From: a virus
Reading direction: 5' to 3' (one strand)
Length of the DNA stretch: 29,134 nt
Virus record (IMG/VR): IMGVR_UViG_3300031758_000419
Location: 1 to 29,134 of that record
Below are positions 13,002-20,500 of this stretch, in pieces. Both the position numbers and the translations under genes were made by a program. Every line of letters starts with the position of its first letter. Positions within the stretch are counted from its first letter, which is position 1. Under the pieces are notes generated by a model. The model worked only from the letters and a program-made list of their open reading frames with translations, was not told the DNA's origin and did not search any database.

Positions 13002-14039
13002 TTAGAAGACTTTACTTTTAATTATTCTATGATTGTGAACTCTATAATCGCCATTGTTTTCTTTCTCTATGATGGCAAAACCTTGATTGTATGAATCAAC
13101 GTGCTTACAATATTCTACGTTTGGATGCATTAAATGTCCAGTTGTATATGTTGTAAATATCTCCTCATCAAACTGATTCTTAGTAGTAAACTCGCTGGTC
13201 CTATGAACGTGCGATGCAATTGCGCTTTGCTTAACTCTATCGTATAAAGTCTTAGCTGGACTTACACCACTACCCCTTCTAAATGTAGTGTCGCCGTGAA
13301 TAATAGGTAACTTGCCAAACTTAACGTGGTCTATATTTTTAATCGGAATAATGTTAAAAGTATTTAGCATTAATATTTCCTCAATCTCAAATTTGCCGTT
13401 TAAACCTAATAATTCAGGTGCTTTGGTTCGCATATACCTTTCATACCTAAATTCGTGGTTGGCATCTAAGTTGTAATAAATAGGAATTTGAGGAAATGAT
13501 GCTCTTATAAATCCAAGCATCTCAATAATAGCCTCATATTCTTCATCAAACTTTCTAACTCTTGGGTCTTTCTGGAAATCGCTTAATTGATAAAAATCAA
13601 CCAAATCTCCATTGATAAATAATGAATCAATCTTCTGGTCATTTAAGTATTTAAAGCAAACATCAATTGCCTTTGGGTCGTGAAATGGAACTTGCAAATC
13701 TGCAATAAATCCCATTTTCTTAATTCCCATTGGTAAACAGTAAACAATCTTTTCTTCTACCCAAGTTGGTGGCTGCACAAAGTTTGATGCAGTACGCTTA
13801 AAATCTTCTATAAATTGTGTATTTTTTCCTTTAACTGCTTTTCCTTCGCCAGTCTTACCTCTGTAATAACGTACTAAATAACGTACATTTTCGTGATTGT
13901 CAAAGTGTGAACTTTGTTCCTTCATAATCAAAGTAGCTAAAGTGTTAGAAGGCATCCATTGAGGATATTTGGCTAAATAGTCTAAGACTATCTGACCACT
14001 CATTGTGGTTTTTTTGCCGCCTTTTTTTGTTGTTGTCAT
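13002..14039 (-). CDS. Metallophosphoesterase with N-terminal helix-turn-helix region
   Basis: 345 residues. The calcineurin-like motifs run in order: FIADLQVPFHD (111-121, D114), INGDLVDF (142-149, D145), DANHE (192-196, N194, H195), IIHGDT (246-251, H248) and SHVHR (276-280, H277, H279). They form the two-metal centre of this fold. The usual histidine of the first D-x-H motif is glutamine (Q116), a change at a metal position. The first 95 residues look like a DNA-binding segment (YLAKYPQWMPSNTLATLIM). Relatives in phages cut phosphodiesters in nucleic acids or nucleotides; the real substrate is not visible. It is placed, oddly for a nucleic-acid enzyme, between the lysozyme-like gene and the end of the lysis block. 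Confidence 0.88.
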   Translation of the reverse strand: MTTTKKGGKKTTMSGQIVLDYLAKYPQWMPSNTLATLIMKEQSSHFDNHENVRYLVRYYRGKTGEGKAVKGKNTQFIEDFKRTASNFVQPPTWVEEKIVYCLPMGIKKMGFIADLQVPFHDPKAIDVCFKYLNDQKIDSLFINGDLVDFYQLSDFQKDPRVRKFDEEYEAIIEMLGFIRASFPQIPIYYNLDANHEFRYERYMRTKAPELLGLNGKFEIEEILMLNTFNIIPIKNIDHVKFGKLPIIHGDTTFRRGSGVSPAKTLYDRVKQSAIASHVHRTSEFTTKNQFDEEIFTTYTTGHLMHPNVEYCKHVDSYNQGFAIIEKENNGDYRVHNHRIIKSKVF

Positions 14040-14048
14040 AGGTTTATT

Positions 14049-14651
14049 TTAGGTTAGTGAGTTTAGTATCAAATCTGCTTCTTCTTCTCTACGTTTGACC
14101 AATCCATCTAAGCCTACATTTTCCCATAATCTTTTGCTTCTTTCTATTTGGTCAGCTATTCCTTCGTAATCTGCTTTCGCTACAAGGTCAACTATTGACC
14201 TCATTTCCTTTCTTGTTTCTCCTTCTAATTTGTTTCCCCTATTGTAAATCATTGAAACCAAAGCACCTCTTGTGTCCTCGTTTAAACTATCTATCTCTGG
14301 GTAAATAGCCTTTGCTAATTTATAGTATTTAGGTAATGACTTATTAACGAAAACATCGTATGCAAAATTGTATGGTATTCTAACTTGTAGAATTTCCCCT
14401 CTTAGCATTGATTTAACCGCCTCGCCTTTTATCCCTACTACTTTCCTTAATGCGTGAATAAAGTTTAAATTTAAGCCATCCCAATCGCTAAAGAACTGCT
14501 TTTCGGTTACATAACCGCAATCATACCCAAGTCCAATAGTTACACCGCTATCGCCACCTGCCCAAATAGGCTTTTGGTATCGTTTCTCATAAACGGATCT
14601 ACCACCTACCTCGTGTTTGATTATTAGTTCAATAGCTTTTTTGCTTATCAT
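14049..14651 (-). CDS. Lysozyme-like endolysin
   Basis: 200 residues from ATG at 14651, which lies one base after the upstream stop; an earlier ATG at 14681 would overlap that gene by 29 bases. The sequence has a catalytic-type glutamate in KHEVGG (E14), then AGGDSGVTIGLGYD (31-44), giving the E...D/S...T set of GH24-like muramidases, and ALVSMIYNRGN (130-140), a helix typical of this fold, followed by SKRLW (172-176) and KRREEEA near 187-193. It should cut the glycan strands of host peptidoglycan. No signal peptide is present, so a holin is needed, which fits the holin candidates upstream. Together with the M15 peptidase it gives the phage two different wall-cutting activities. Confidence 0.85.
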   Translation of the reverse strand: MISKKAIELIIKHEVGGRSVYEKRYQKPIWAGGDSGVTIGLGYDCGYVTEKQFFSDWDGLNLNFIHALRKVVGIKGEAVKSMLRGEILQVRIPYNFAYDVFVNKSLPKYYKLAKAIYPEIDSLNEDTRGALVSMIYNRGNKLEGETRKEMRSIVDLVAKADYEGIADQIERSKRLWENVGLDGLVKRREEEADLILNSLT

Positions 14652-14652
14652 C

Positions 14653-15117
14653 TTAATAGTTTTGGTATGTTGTTTTACCATTAACTCGCACCGCCTTTAA
14701 TACTTGCTTTCTTTGTTTGCCTGTTGATTCATAAGAAACGTGAACCCAATCAGGATTTGAAGATGTACCAAACTCCCAAATCATCTGGTCAAACGATAAA
14801 TTATCCTTGATGTAATCAAAGACCATCTTGTTAGTTACTCCGTTTGGTGTGCCATCCATATCAATGTCAATCGCTTCGCCAGAGCAATGTTGGCTCGTTA
14901 ATGAACCGCCAATACATTTATTTAACTCTGCGCTTCTATATCCGCTTGATATATGAATAGGGCAATTAAAGTGCAATCTAACAGGCTCGAATACCTTTTC
15001 TGCTAATAGCTTAAAGTTTTCAATGTGTTGTGGGATAGGCATATTGCTAATCCCGTTTCTTTTTGCTGATTCACTACGAATAACTTCGCTTAAATCTAAA
15101 TGTGCCGATAGTTTCAT
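14653..15117 (-). CDS. M15-type peptidase (L-Ala-D-Glu or D-Ala-D-Ala hydrolase family)
   Basis: 154 residues. The zinc-binding plan of the M15 family is seen: SSGYRSAELNKCIGG (57-71), SQHCSGEAIDID (75-86, with H77 and D84) and DWVHVSY (123-129, H126). PIPQHIENFKLLAEKVFEP (27-45) is the helix that normally precedes the core. The enzyme should cut peptide stems of peptidoglycan. Its ATG overlaps the stop of the tiny membrane gene upstream (ATGA at 15117-15114), and the lysozyme-like gene follows after one base, so both wall-cutting enzymes are translated together. It may be an endolysin or a late-stage helper; no signal peptide is visible. Confidence 0.9.
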   Translation of the reverse strand: MKLSAHLDLSEVIRSESAKRNGISNMPIPQHIENFKLLAEKVFEPVRLHFNCPIHISSGYRSAELNKCIGGSLTSQHCSGEAIDIDMDGTPNGVTNKMVFDYIKDNLSFDQMIWEFGTSSNPDWVHVSYESTGKQRKQVLKAVRVNGKTTYQNY

Positions 15118-15200
15118 AATAAATTATATATAAAGTAAATTAAACCAATTACCCATAAGGTAAAGCCAATTGCCAATGCTCGTTTTTCGTTATTCGGCAT
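15114..15200 (-). CDS. 28-residue single-span membrane micro-protein
   Basis: The ORF encodes a charged N-terminus (PNNEKR) and one hydrophobic segment of about 20 residues (ALAIGFTLWVIGLIYFIYNLL). Its start lies in the last codons of the holin-like gene and its stop overlaps the M15 peptidase ATG as ATGA, so it is squeezed between two lysis genes by two overlaps. Size and plan are those of antiholin-like or accessory lysis peptides; the role is inferred from place only. Confidence 0.62.
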   Translation of the reverse strand: MPNNEKRALAIGFTLWVIGLIYFIYNLL

Positions 15201-15420
15201 CTTTCTTTGTTGAGAATTTATCAATTGTGCTTGTACCCATTGCAGCTATGCATATAGCCATAACTGCATCAACAAGTTTGTCGCTTGGTGCAATCTCTAA
15301 ATGGCTAAACGAGTTAGCTAATAATGTAATACATAAAAACAACGCACTCAATAAAGCTATAACTCTTTTGGTGCTTATTGACCCTCTTTCATCGCTTAAT
15401 AAATTTGCAATCCATTTCAT
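15190..15420 (-). CDS. Holin-like protein with two membrane segments
   Basis: 76 residues. A charged start with DERGSISTKR is followed by a first hydrophobic segment (about 19-37, VIALLSALFLCITLLANSF), a short loop, a second segment (about 49-65, LVDAVMAICIAAMGTSTI) and a charged tail. This is the plan of small class II-like holins of Bacteroidota phages. Holins open the inner membrane so that endolysins without signal peptides can reach the wall; both wall-cutting genes follow directly. It starts one base after the preceding gene. A second candidate holin lies at 16865-17038. Confidence 0.78.
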   Translation of the reverse strand: MKWIANLLSDERGSISTKRVIALLSALFLCITLLANSFSHLEIAPSDKLVDAVMAICIAAMGTSTIDKFSTKKDAE

Positions 15421-15421
15421 T

Positions 15422-15805
15422 TTATTGTGTTTTAATTAGTACTAATGCCATAAACAACATCAATGTCCAAAGTCTATTTATGCCTTTTTCTTTCTCGAAG
15501 GTTTCTTTGAACTCTTGGTCAATTCCTGTGGCTGGTTTAATATTTTCGATATGATATCGGTAAAGGTTGATTGTATCTTGCTTTTTACTAATTTGATTAA
15601 TTGCTGAATCATAATACTTTGTTTTAATTTTTAATGAATCTATTGTCTTGTTATAACCTAAATACAAAGCGTTTATTTCTTTGCCTTGCTCAATGGTCAT
15701 TATAACAACAGAATCTTCTTTTATTTTTTTAATTATCGGATATTGCGAGTAACTTGAAACTGACACCAGTATCAGCACTAACACTATCCAAAGTTGCTTT
15801 AACAT
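15422..15805 (-). CDS. Exported or membrane-anchored helical protein
   Basis: 127 residues. Residues 1-21 form a signal peptide-like segment (LKQLWIVLVLILVSVSSYSQ), with a Bacteroidota-style SYSQ end, and residues about 107-124 form a C-terminal hydrophobic anchor (RLWTLMLFMALVLI). The part between is helical and charged, probably a coiled coil in the periplasm. It overlaps the upstream lipoprotein gene by 77 bases in another frame. It could be a third partner of a spanin-like complex or an envelope protein of another kind. No known domain is recognised. Confidence 0.68.
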   Translation of the reverse strand: MLKQLWIVLVLILVSVSSYSQYPIIKKIKEDSVVIMTIEQGKEINALYLGYNKTIDSLKIKTKYYDSAINQISKKQDTINLYRYHIENIKPATGIDQEFKETFEKEKGINRLWTLMLFMALVLIKTQ

Positions 15806-16046
15806 CTTTTAGTTCGGTTTTTAATATTGTAACTTCCGTTTTTAATTCTTTTATAGTTTCAACTGCCTTTTGTACCAATTCCGCCTCTTTTTTACTTGCT
15901 TTTGCTTGTACCTGTACCGACAAATCATTCGTTTGAGTTACCTTATTCATTAACTTTTGGAACTCTATGTCATCCTTTAATTCATCACTTTGCTTTTGAG
16001 CTGATGCCGTACACCCCATTAAAAATATAAATAACAAGTACCTCAT
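15729..16046 (-). CDS. Small lipoprotein with coiled coil, possible outer-membrane spanin
   Basis: 105 residues. The start reads MRYLLFIFLMGC, with a lipobox LMGC and lipidated C12, followed by TASAQ. Residues 45-90 are a heptad-rich helix (AVETIKELKTEVTILKTEL). In phages of Gram-negative hosts, an outer-membrane lipoprotein spanin works with an inner-membrane coiled-coil spanin to fuse the membranes at lysis. The gene upstream encodes such an inner-membrane candidate, and the two share a TAATG overlap at 16048-16044. The pair is a plausible i-spanin/o-spanin set, but the lipoprotein is longer than lambda Rz1 (60 residues), so the role stays an inference. Confidence 0.7.
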   Translation of the reverse strand: MRYLLFIFLMGCTASAQKQSDELKDDIEFQKLMNKVTQTNDLSVQVQAKASKKEAELVQKAVETIKELKTEVTILKTELKDVKATLDSVSADTGVSFKLLAISDN

Positions 16047-16315
16047 TATTTTATAGATTGAATTTTACCTAAACTTTCTAATGTGCTTAACTTAGCCGTA
16101 GCCGATGCCAAAGACGAATCACATCTTCTTAAAGCCAGTTGCATAATGTCTACCTTTTCATCCAGCTTTTGCACCTTAACCGCTTGACTTGTAATCTGGT
16201 CTTTAAACGTAGAACGCACATCAATATATAATGCAGATATGCCACAAAGAACGATAAATAAAGTAGCTACAACAGGATTCTTTGCGAAGTCCTTGAACGA
16301 TACAGGTAATGCCAT
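16046..16315 (-). CDS. Membrane-anchored coiled-coil protein, possible inner-membrane spanin
   Basis: 89 residues. A short cytoplasmic start leads to a transmembrane segment (about 14-31, PVVATLFIVLCGISALYI) and a long charged helix (33-85) with regular hydrophobic spacing (KVQKLDEKVDIMQLALRRC). Type II membrane topology with a periplasmic coiled coil is that of i-spanins such as lambda Rz. The next gene, coupled through TAATG, encodes a small lipoprotein. The order inner-membrane then lipoprotein partner and the closeness to endolysin genes support a spanin function, which is not proved. Confidence 0.7.
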   Translation of the reverse strand: MALPVSFKDFAKNPVVATLFIVLCGISALYIDVRSTFKDQITSQAVKVQKLDEKVDIMQLALRRCDSSLASATAKLSTLESLGKIQSIK

Positions 16316-16316
16316 T

Positions 16317-16865
16317 TTAGAACAATTTTATATAATAACCCAATGAATAATGATTTGTAGTTGCGTTTATAGTAAATAAGCCGTTTTTAGCCGTTTTGTA
16401 ACCTAAACCAAGTCCTAATCCAACTTTATTGTCAAATGCCCTTAAATCGCCTAAAACACCCAAATAAACCTCTTTTTTAGGCTTTGGTGTAATTACTTTG
16501 GTAATTGTTATCGTAGGAAGGTTAAAATTGGCACTAAAACCTCTGCCTTGTATCTTGTTTTGACTGATTGTATCTTGTATGTATGCGTATCCTAAAGAAT
16601 CAATGCGTATTGTGTCCGAGTAAACCTTAGCTTGGTTGTATTCTTTAACTATGGTAATTGTATCGTGAACCTCATCAATATTGTAGATTGTGTCTAAAAC
16701 CACAAAAGGGATTGATTTCCCTTTGGTAAACTTAGTGAAAGTTTTCTGTTGGTAAACTGTGTCAGTTGTTACTATAACCGATGGCTTACCTATGTATGAA
16801 GATTTATCCTTTAAGAAAAGAAATACAATAATAACCAATATCGCTATTACTATATTCTTGTACAT
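16317..16865 (-). CDS. Membrane-anchored beta-rich envelope protein (DUF6808-like)
   Basis: 182 residues. An N-terminal membrane anchor (about 3-18, KNIVIAILVIIVFLFL) is followed by an extracytoplasmic part with many short strands, including D-T-V/I repeats such as TTDTVYQ, VLDTIYN, HDTITIV and SDTIRID. The C-terminal third (LGVLGDLRAFDN, then VGLGLGLGYK and HYSLGYYIKLF) has glycine-rich alternating strands like a porin edge or autotransporter piece. I associate this plan with a protein often present in lysis regions of Bacteroidota phages; its function is unknown. It starts with a TAATG overlap to the small membrane gene upstream and ends one base before the spanin-like gene. Confidence 0.7.
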   Translation of the reverse strand: MYKNIVIAILVIIVFLFLKDKSSYIGKPSVIVTTDTVYQQKTFTKFTKGKSIPFVVLDTIYNIDEVHDTITIVKEYNQAKVYSDTIRIDSLGYAYIQDTISQNKIQGRGFSANFNLPTITITKVITPKPKKEVYLGVLGDLRAFDNKVGLGLGLGYKTAKNGLFTINATTNHYSLGYYIKLF

Positions 16866-17038
16866 TACTTAAATCTTTTAGCAGCCTTGATGTAATAACG
16901 AATGGCAAAAAGACCAGAAACAATAGCAATCAAACTCGCTATAAGACTAACTACTGGTTGCACATTTACAACACTAATAAATGCGGTTGTTCCGCTAAGA
17001 ATAGTTAATAAGTCCGATTGATTGCTATTATGTACCAT
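16865..17038 (-). CDS. 57-residue membrane protein, second holin candidate
   Basis: The ORF has a polar start (VHNSNQSD), a moderately hydrophobic segment (about 10-26) and a strong membrane segment (about 28-48, PVVSLIASLIAIVSGLFAIRY), then a basic tail (KAAKRFK). Small proteins with one or two spans and a basic end fit holins and antiholins. It is joined to both neighbours by TAATG overlaps at 17040-17036 and 16867-16863, so it is translated in chain with them. It opens the run of seven envelope proteins of this block. Confidence 0.68.
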   Translation of the reverse strand: MVHNSNQSDLLTILSGTTAFISVVNVQPVVSLIASLIAIVSGLFAIRYYIKAAKRFK

Positions 17039-17181
17039 TAGTCTTCTTTTACTTCTTGTGGTGGATTTTGTTCTGCATTTAACTTACCCAAGAACTGCAA
17101 TAATGGTAAACCATACGCAGTAGGGATAGTGTTAATAAAGGCTTCTAATTCCTTGATTTGTTCTTGATTAATTGTTATCAT
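17038..17181 (-). CDS. 47-residue soluble protein opening the lysis block
   Basis: The ORF encodes a helix (QEQIKELEAFINTIPT) and an acidic tail (NPPQEVKED), with no cysteine and no membrane segment. It has the AAAACT-ATG start context and its stop is joined by TAATG to the holin-like gene. It lies 38 bases after the stop of the proline-rich gene, with a TATATTTG box in that gap, so it may be the first gene of a lysis transcript. No family is recognised. Confidence 0.65.
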   Translation of the reverse strand: MITINQEQIKELEAFINTIPTAYGLPLLQFLGKLNAEQNPPQEVKED

Positions 17182-17198
17182 AGTTTTTATTTTATATA

Positions 17199-17206
17199 CA
17201 AATATA
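17199..17206 (-). promoter_or_regulatory. Possible -7 box before the lysis block
   Basis: TATATTTG on the minus strand matches TAnnTTTG and lies 17 bases before the ATG at 17181, in a short gap between genes. No TTTG or TTG at a proper distance (17-23 bases) is present upstream, so this is a weak candidate. Confidence 0.25.
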
Positions 17207-17219
17207 GTTAAATATTCAA

Positions 17220-17552
17220 TTAAATCACTTCTTCAATAATTGGTTCTGGAATAGGCTCTGGTTCTGGAGGTACTGGTGGTATAAAATCACCTGTAATTGT
17301 TAAGTTAAGTTGAGCAGCTACCCAATCCCAAGCATAAGAATCTACCTCCCATTGAGTGTATGCTTCTCCATCCATTATTAAATTGCCTTGTGCAACTTGA
17401 ACTCCAATATTGCCATTTTCTTGCTCTGCAAACAAAGCATAGTAGAAAGTAGCACTTGTTCCTAAATTTACATTTATTGCATAGGTGTTTAATATCTTAG
17501 CTTCTAAATTTTGTCCATTGTCCCAAATTATTACGGGTTGAATTGTTTTCAT
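17220..17552 (-). CDS. Tail-fibre-associated small protein with proline-rich tail
   Basis: 110 residues. The first 85 residues alternate strand-forming segments (VIIWDNGQN, INVNLGTSATFYYALF, NLIMDGEAYTQW) and end in a Trp-rich turn (YAWDWVAAQLNLTI). The last 25 residues are a proline and glutamate repeat (IPPVPPEPEPIPEPI). It follows the fibre gene by about 20 bases and precedes the lysis block. Proteins of this plan often follow fibre genes in these phages and may help fibre assembly or attach to the tail; that is inference from place. Confidence 0.7.
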   Translation of the reverse strand: MKTIQPVIIWDNGQNLEAKILNTYAINVNLGTSATFYYALFAEQENGNIGVQVAQGNLIMDGEAYTQWEVDSYAWDWVAAQLNLTITGDFIPPVPPEPEPIPEPIIEEVI

Positions 17553-17573
17553 ATTTTATTATTTTTACTATTA

Positions 17574-20500
17574 TTAGAATATTCCTATTGCACTACATTG
17601 ATAAGTTACACCTGATGTTGGAGTAGCAGTTGTTGTCATACTTATTTTAGCAGCACCACCTCCACCATCACTAATTAAATTAATACTAGATACAGGATTA
17701 CTTCCTCTGCCTTGTGAAGCTAAAGTTGTTAAAGTAGCATTTGTTTGTCCGTTTGATGTGGTTTGAACTGCAAATGTCGCACTATAAGCATTAGCACCTG
17801 TATTGTTATCACTTACCCATATATGGAATATAGCTGAATAACATCCATTATTAATAGCACCTGTTGGACTTAAAAATCTAAAAACATCTCCTGTACTATT
17901 ACCAGCTTGAGTTCCAGATGAACTTCTAATATTATTTAAATCAGATTGAATTTGACCTGTAAACTTAGCCGTACCAGATACTTGTAATTTGTTTCCATTA
18001 TCACTTGTAGTTCCTATTAATACATTATTACCACTTGGATTAATAGATATTGGTCTACCACTCCAAGATTGCATCCAAACATAAGATGTGCTATTTACAC
18101 CTATATTAAATTTATCATTTACATTAGTAATAGCAGAATTTCCATTAAAATCTAAAACTCCATTAGATGTAAGTCTCATTTTTTCATTACCATCATTAGT
18201 ATGAAATTGTATTTGATTTGTAGTACTATTTAAATATATAGCATTATTTCTATTTCCAGAAGCAGATAAACCTAACCCTGTTGAACCACCTTGTATATAA
18301 AAAATACCATTAGGGGAATAACTAAATATCGTATTATTATCAGAAGGGATTGTTGATGTTGTTCCTAATTGTAATATACCATTAGAAGTAATATTTAATG
18401 CATCACTTGTGTTAGATGTATTAAAACGCAAACCACCCATATTATTTGACATAGTAAATGTCGCAGTAGCATTTGTGTAAAACAATGATGCCATAGTATC
18501 TGCACTCTGCCTAAACCTTAGGAAAATATTACCAGTAGTGTTTGATTGTATTGCTAATATTGGAGCAACATTTATGATTGTAGTATCACCAGCCGTTAAA
18601 GTACTTGAAAAAGATGCACTTGTACCTCCTAAAGCACCTGTTAAAGTTCCTCCAGTTAAAGCTAAATATGTACTTGCAGCAGCACTTGTTGTTAAGTAAG
18701 TACTATTGTCATAAGTTATTGTAGTTCCAGAAGCCTTTACAAATCCTGTTCCATTTAATTGGTTTTGTTTAGCATTCCAAGTTGATGCACTTGATATGTA
18801 AGAATCCGTAATTGCACTACCATTCCAAGTACCAATAGTAACAACACCTGTTGCTAATATTTTAAATTTTTCTAAGAAAGTTCCTGTTTGTGTATTACCA
18901 AAAACAAAGTAATCATTAGTTAAATCATTATCACTTACGCTAAATCTCATTATACCACCATCGACAGGATTTTCTTCGTGTTGAATATAACCAACATCAT
19001 TTCCACCACTTGCAACAGGAAAATTAATAGTAGCTAATCCACTTGATTTTGTTATTACTAAATTACTATTAACAGAAGCAGAACCATTTACAGTTAACAT
19101 ATTAGTTACTGTTGTAGGATTGCCTATGCCTACAAATCCATTTGCACTATTAACTCTTATATTTTCTGCTCCTAAAGTAATAACACTAAAATCTCCTTCA
19201 GCCGTTAAACTTAATCCACCATCAAAGTTTCTTAAGTTAGCCGATAAGTTATTAAACAAAGCTAATCTTACACCATCCGTTCCTGTTATACCACTTGCAG
19301 CATTATGTAACCATAATTGACTTTGTGTACTATTGTAAATGTCTATTCCGTTATTAGGGTTCAATAAACCAACACCTAAGTTACCAGCTTCAGTCAAAGA
19401 AATAAATCCGCTTTGGTTAAGTAGAGTTAAGTTTCTTGCACTTGCAGTACCTAATTTCTCCGTTGAAATCAAGTTGCCATAAGTAGAATCTATTGCAATT
19501 CCTATTCCGTTGTAGTTAGATGCACCTGTTTTAATTAATAAACCATAACCGCTATCTAAAGCAGAATCAGCACCTATTGTTGCATTAGGTACGCTTGTGT
19601 TTACACCTAATCTATTTGTTGATGCATCGTAAATAAATCCAGCTTCAGAAGTGATACTATTTGTACCATTCCAATATGCAATTCTACCATCTGCACCACT
19701 ACCACTAATATCAGAAGTTATTGTCCAACTTCTATTTGCACTTAAATCATAAGTAGTACCATTTATTGTTAATTCTCTTGAAGTAGGTACATAGCCACTC
19801 AAAGCAGAAGGAATAACGTAATCAGTTCCAGCAACGGCAGCTATTAACTTACCATCTCCGTTTGTTTTTAGCAAAGAAGATAAAACACCACTTTGTTGAA
19901 TTGAACCATTTACAGTTAACATTTCTGGAACTGTTGCTGGTCCGCCTATACCTACTTTACCATCCACGCTATTAACTCGTATGTTTTCAGCACCTAAAGT
20001 AATCACAGAGAAATCGCCTTCAGCAGAAATACTCATAGCACCATCAAAGTTCCTTAAGTTAGCCGCTTTAGAGTTAAATAGAGCCAATCTAACACCATCT
20101 GTACTTGATACACCTGTTGCGTTATTATGAAGCCATAATTGACTTTGTGTAGCGTGATAAATATCTATACCATTATTAGGGGTCAATAAACCTATTCCTA
20201 AGTTACCAGCCTCCGTTATAGAAATAAATCCAGCATAGTTATATAAAGTTAAATTCCTTGATGGAGCAGCACCTAATCTATCGGCAGTAATCATATTGCC
20301 GTATGTAGAATCTGTTGCGAATCCTATGGAGTTGTAGTTTGCATTATCGTTTTTAAGCAATAAAGAGTAACCACTATCAGTAGCAGCGTTTGCTCCAATC
20401 GTTGCATTAGGAACTGAAGTATTAACTCCAAGTCTATTAGTTGAAGCATCGTAATTAAACGAGTTTTCAGCAGTTATACTTGTTGTACCATCAAAGTAAG

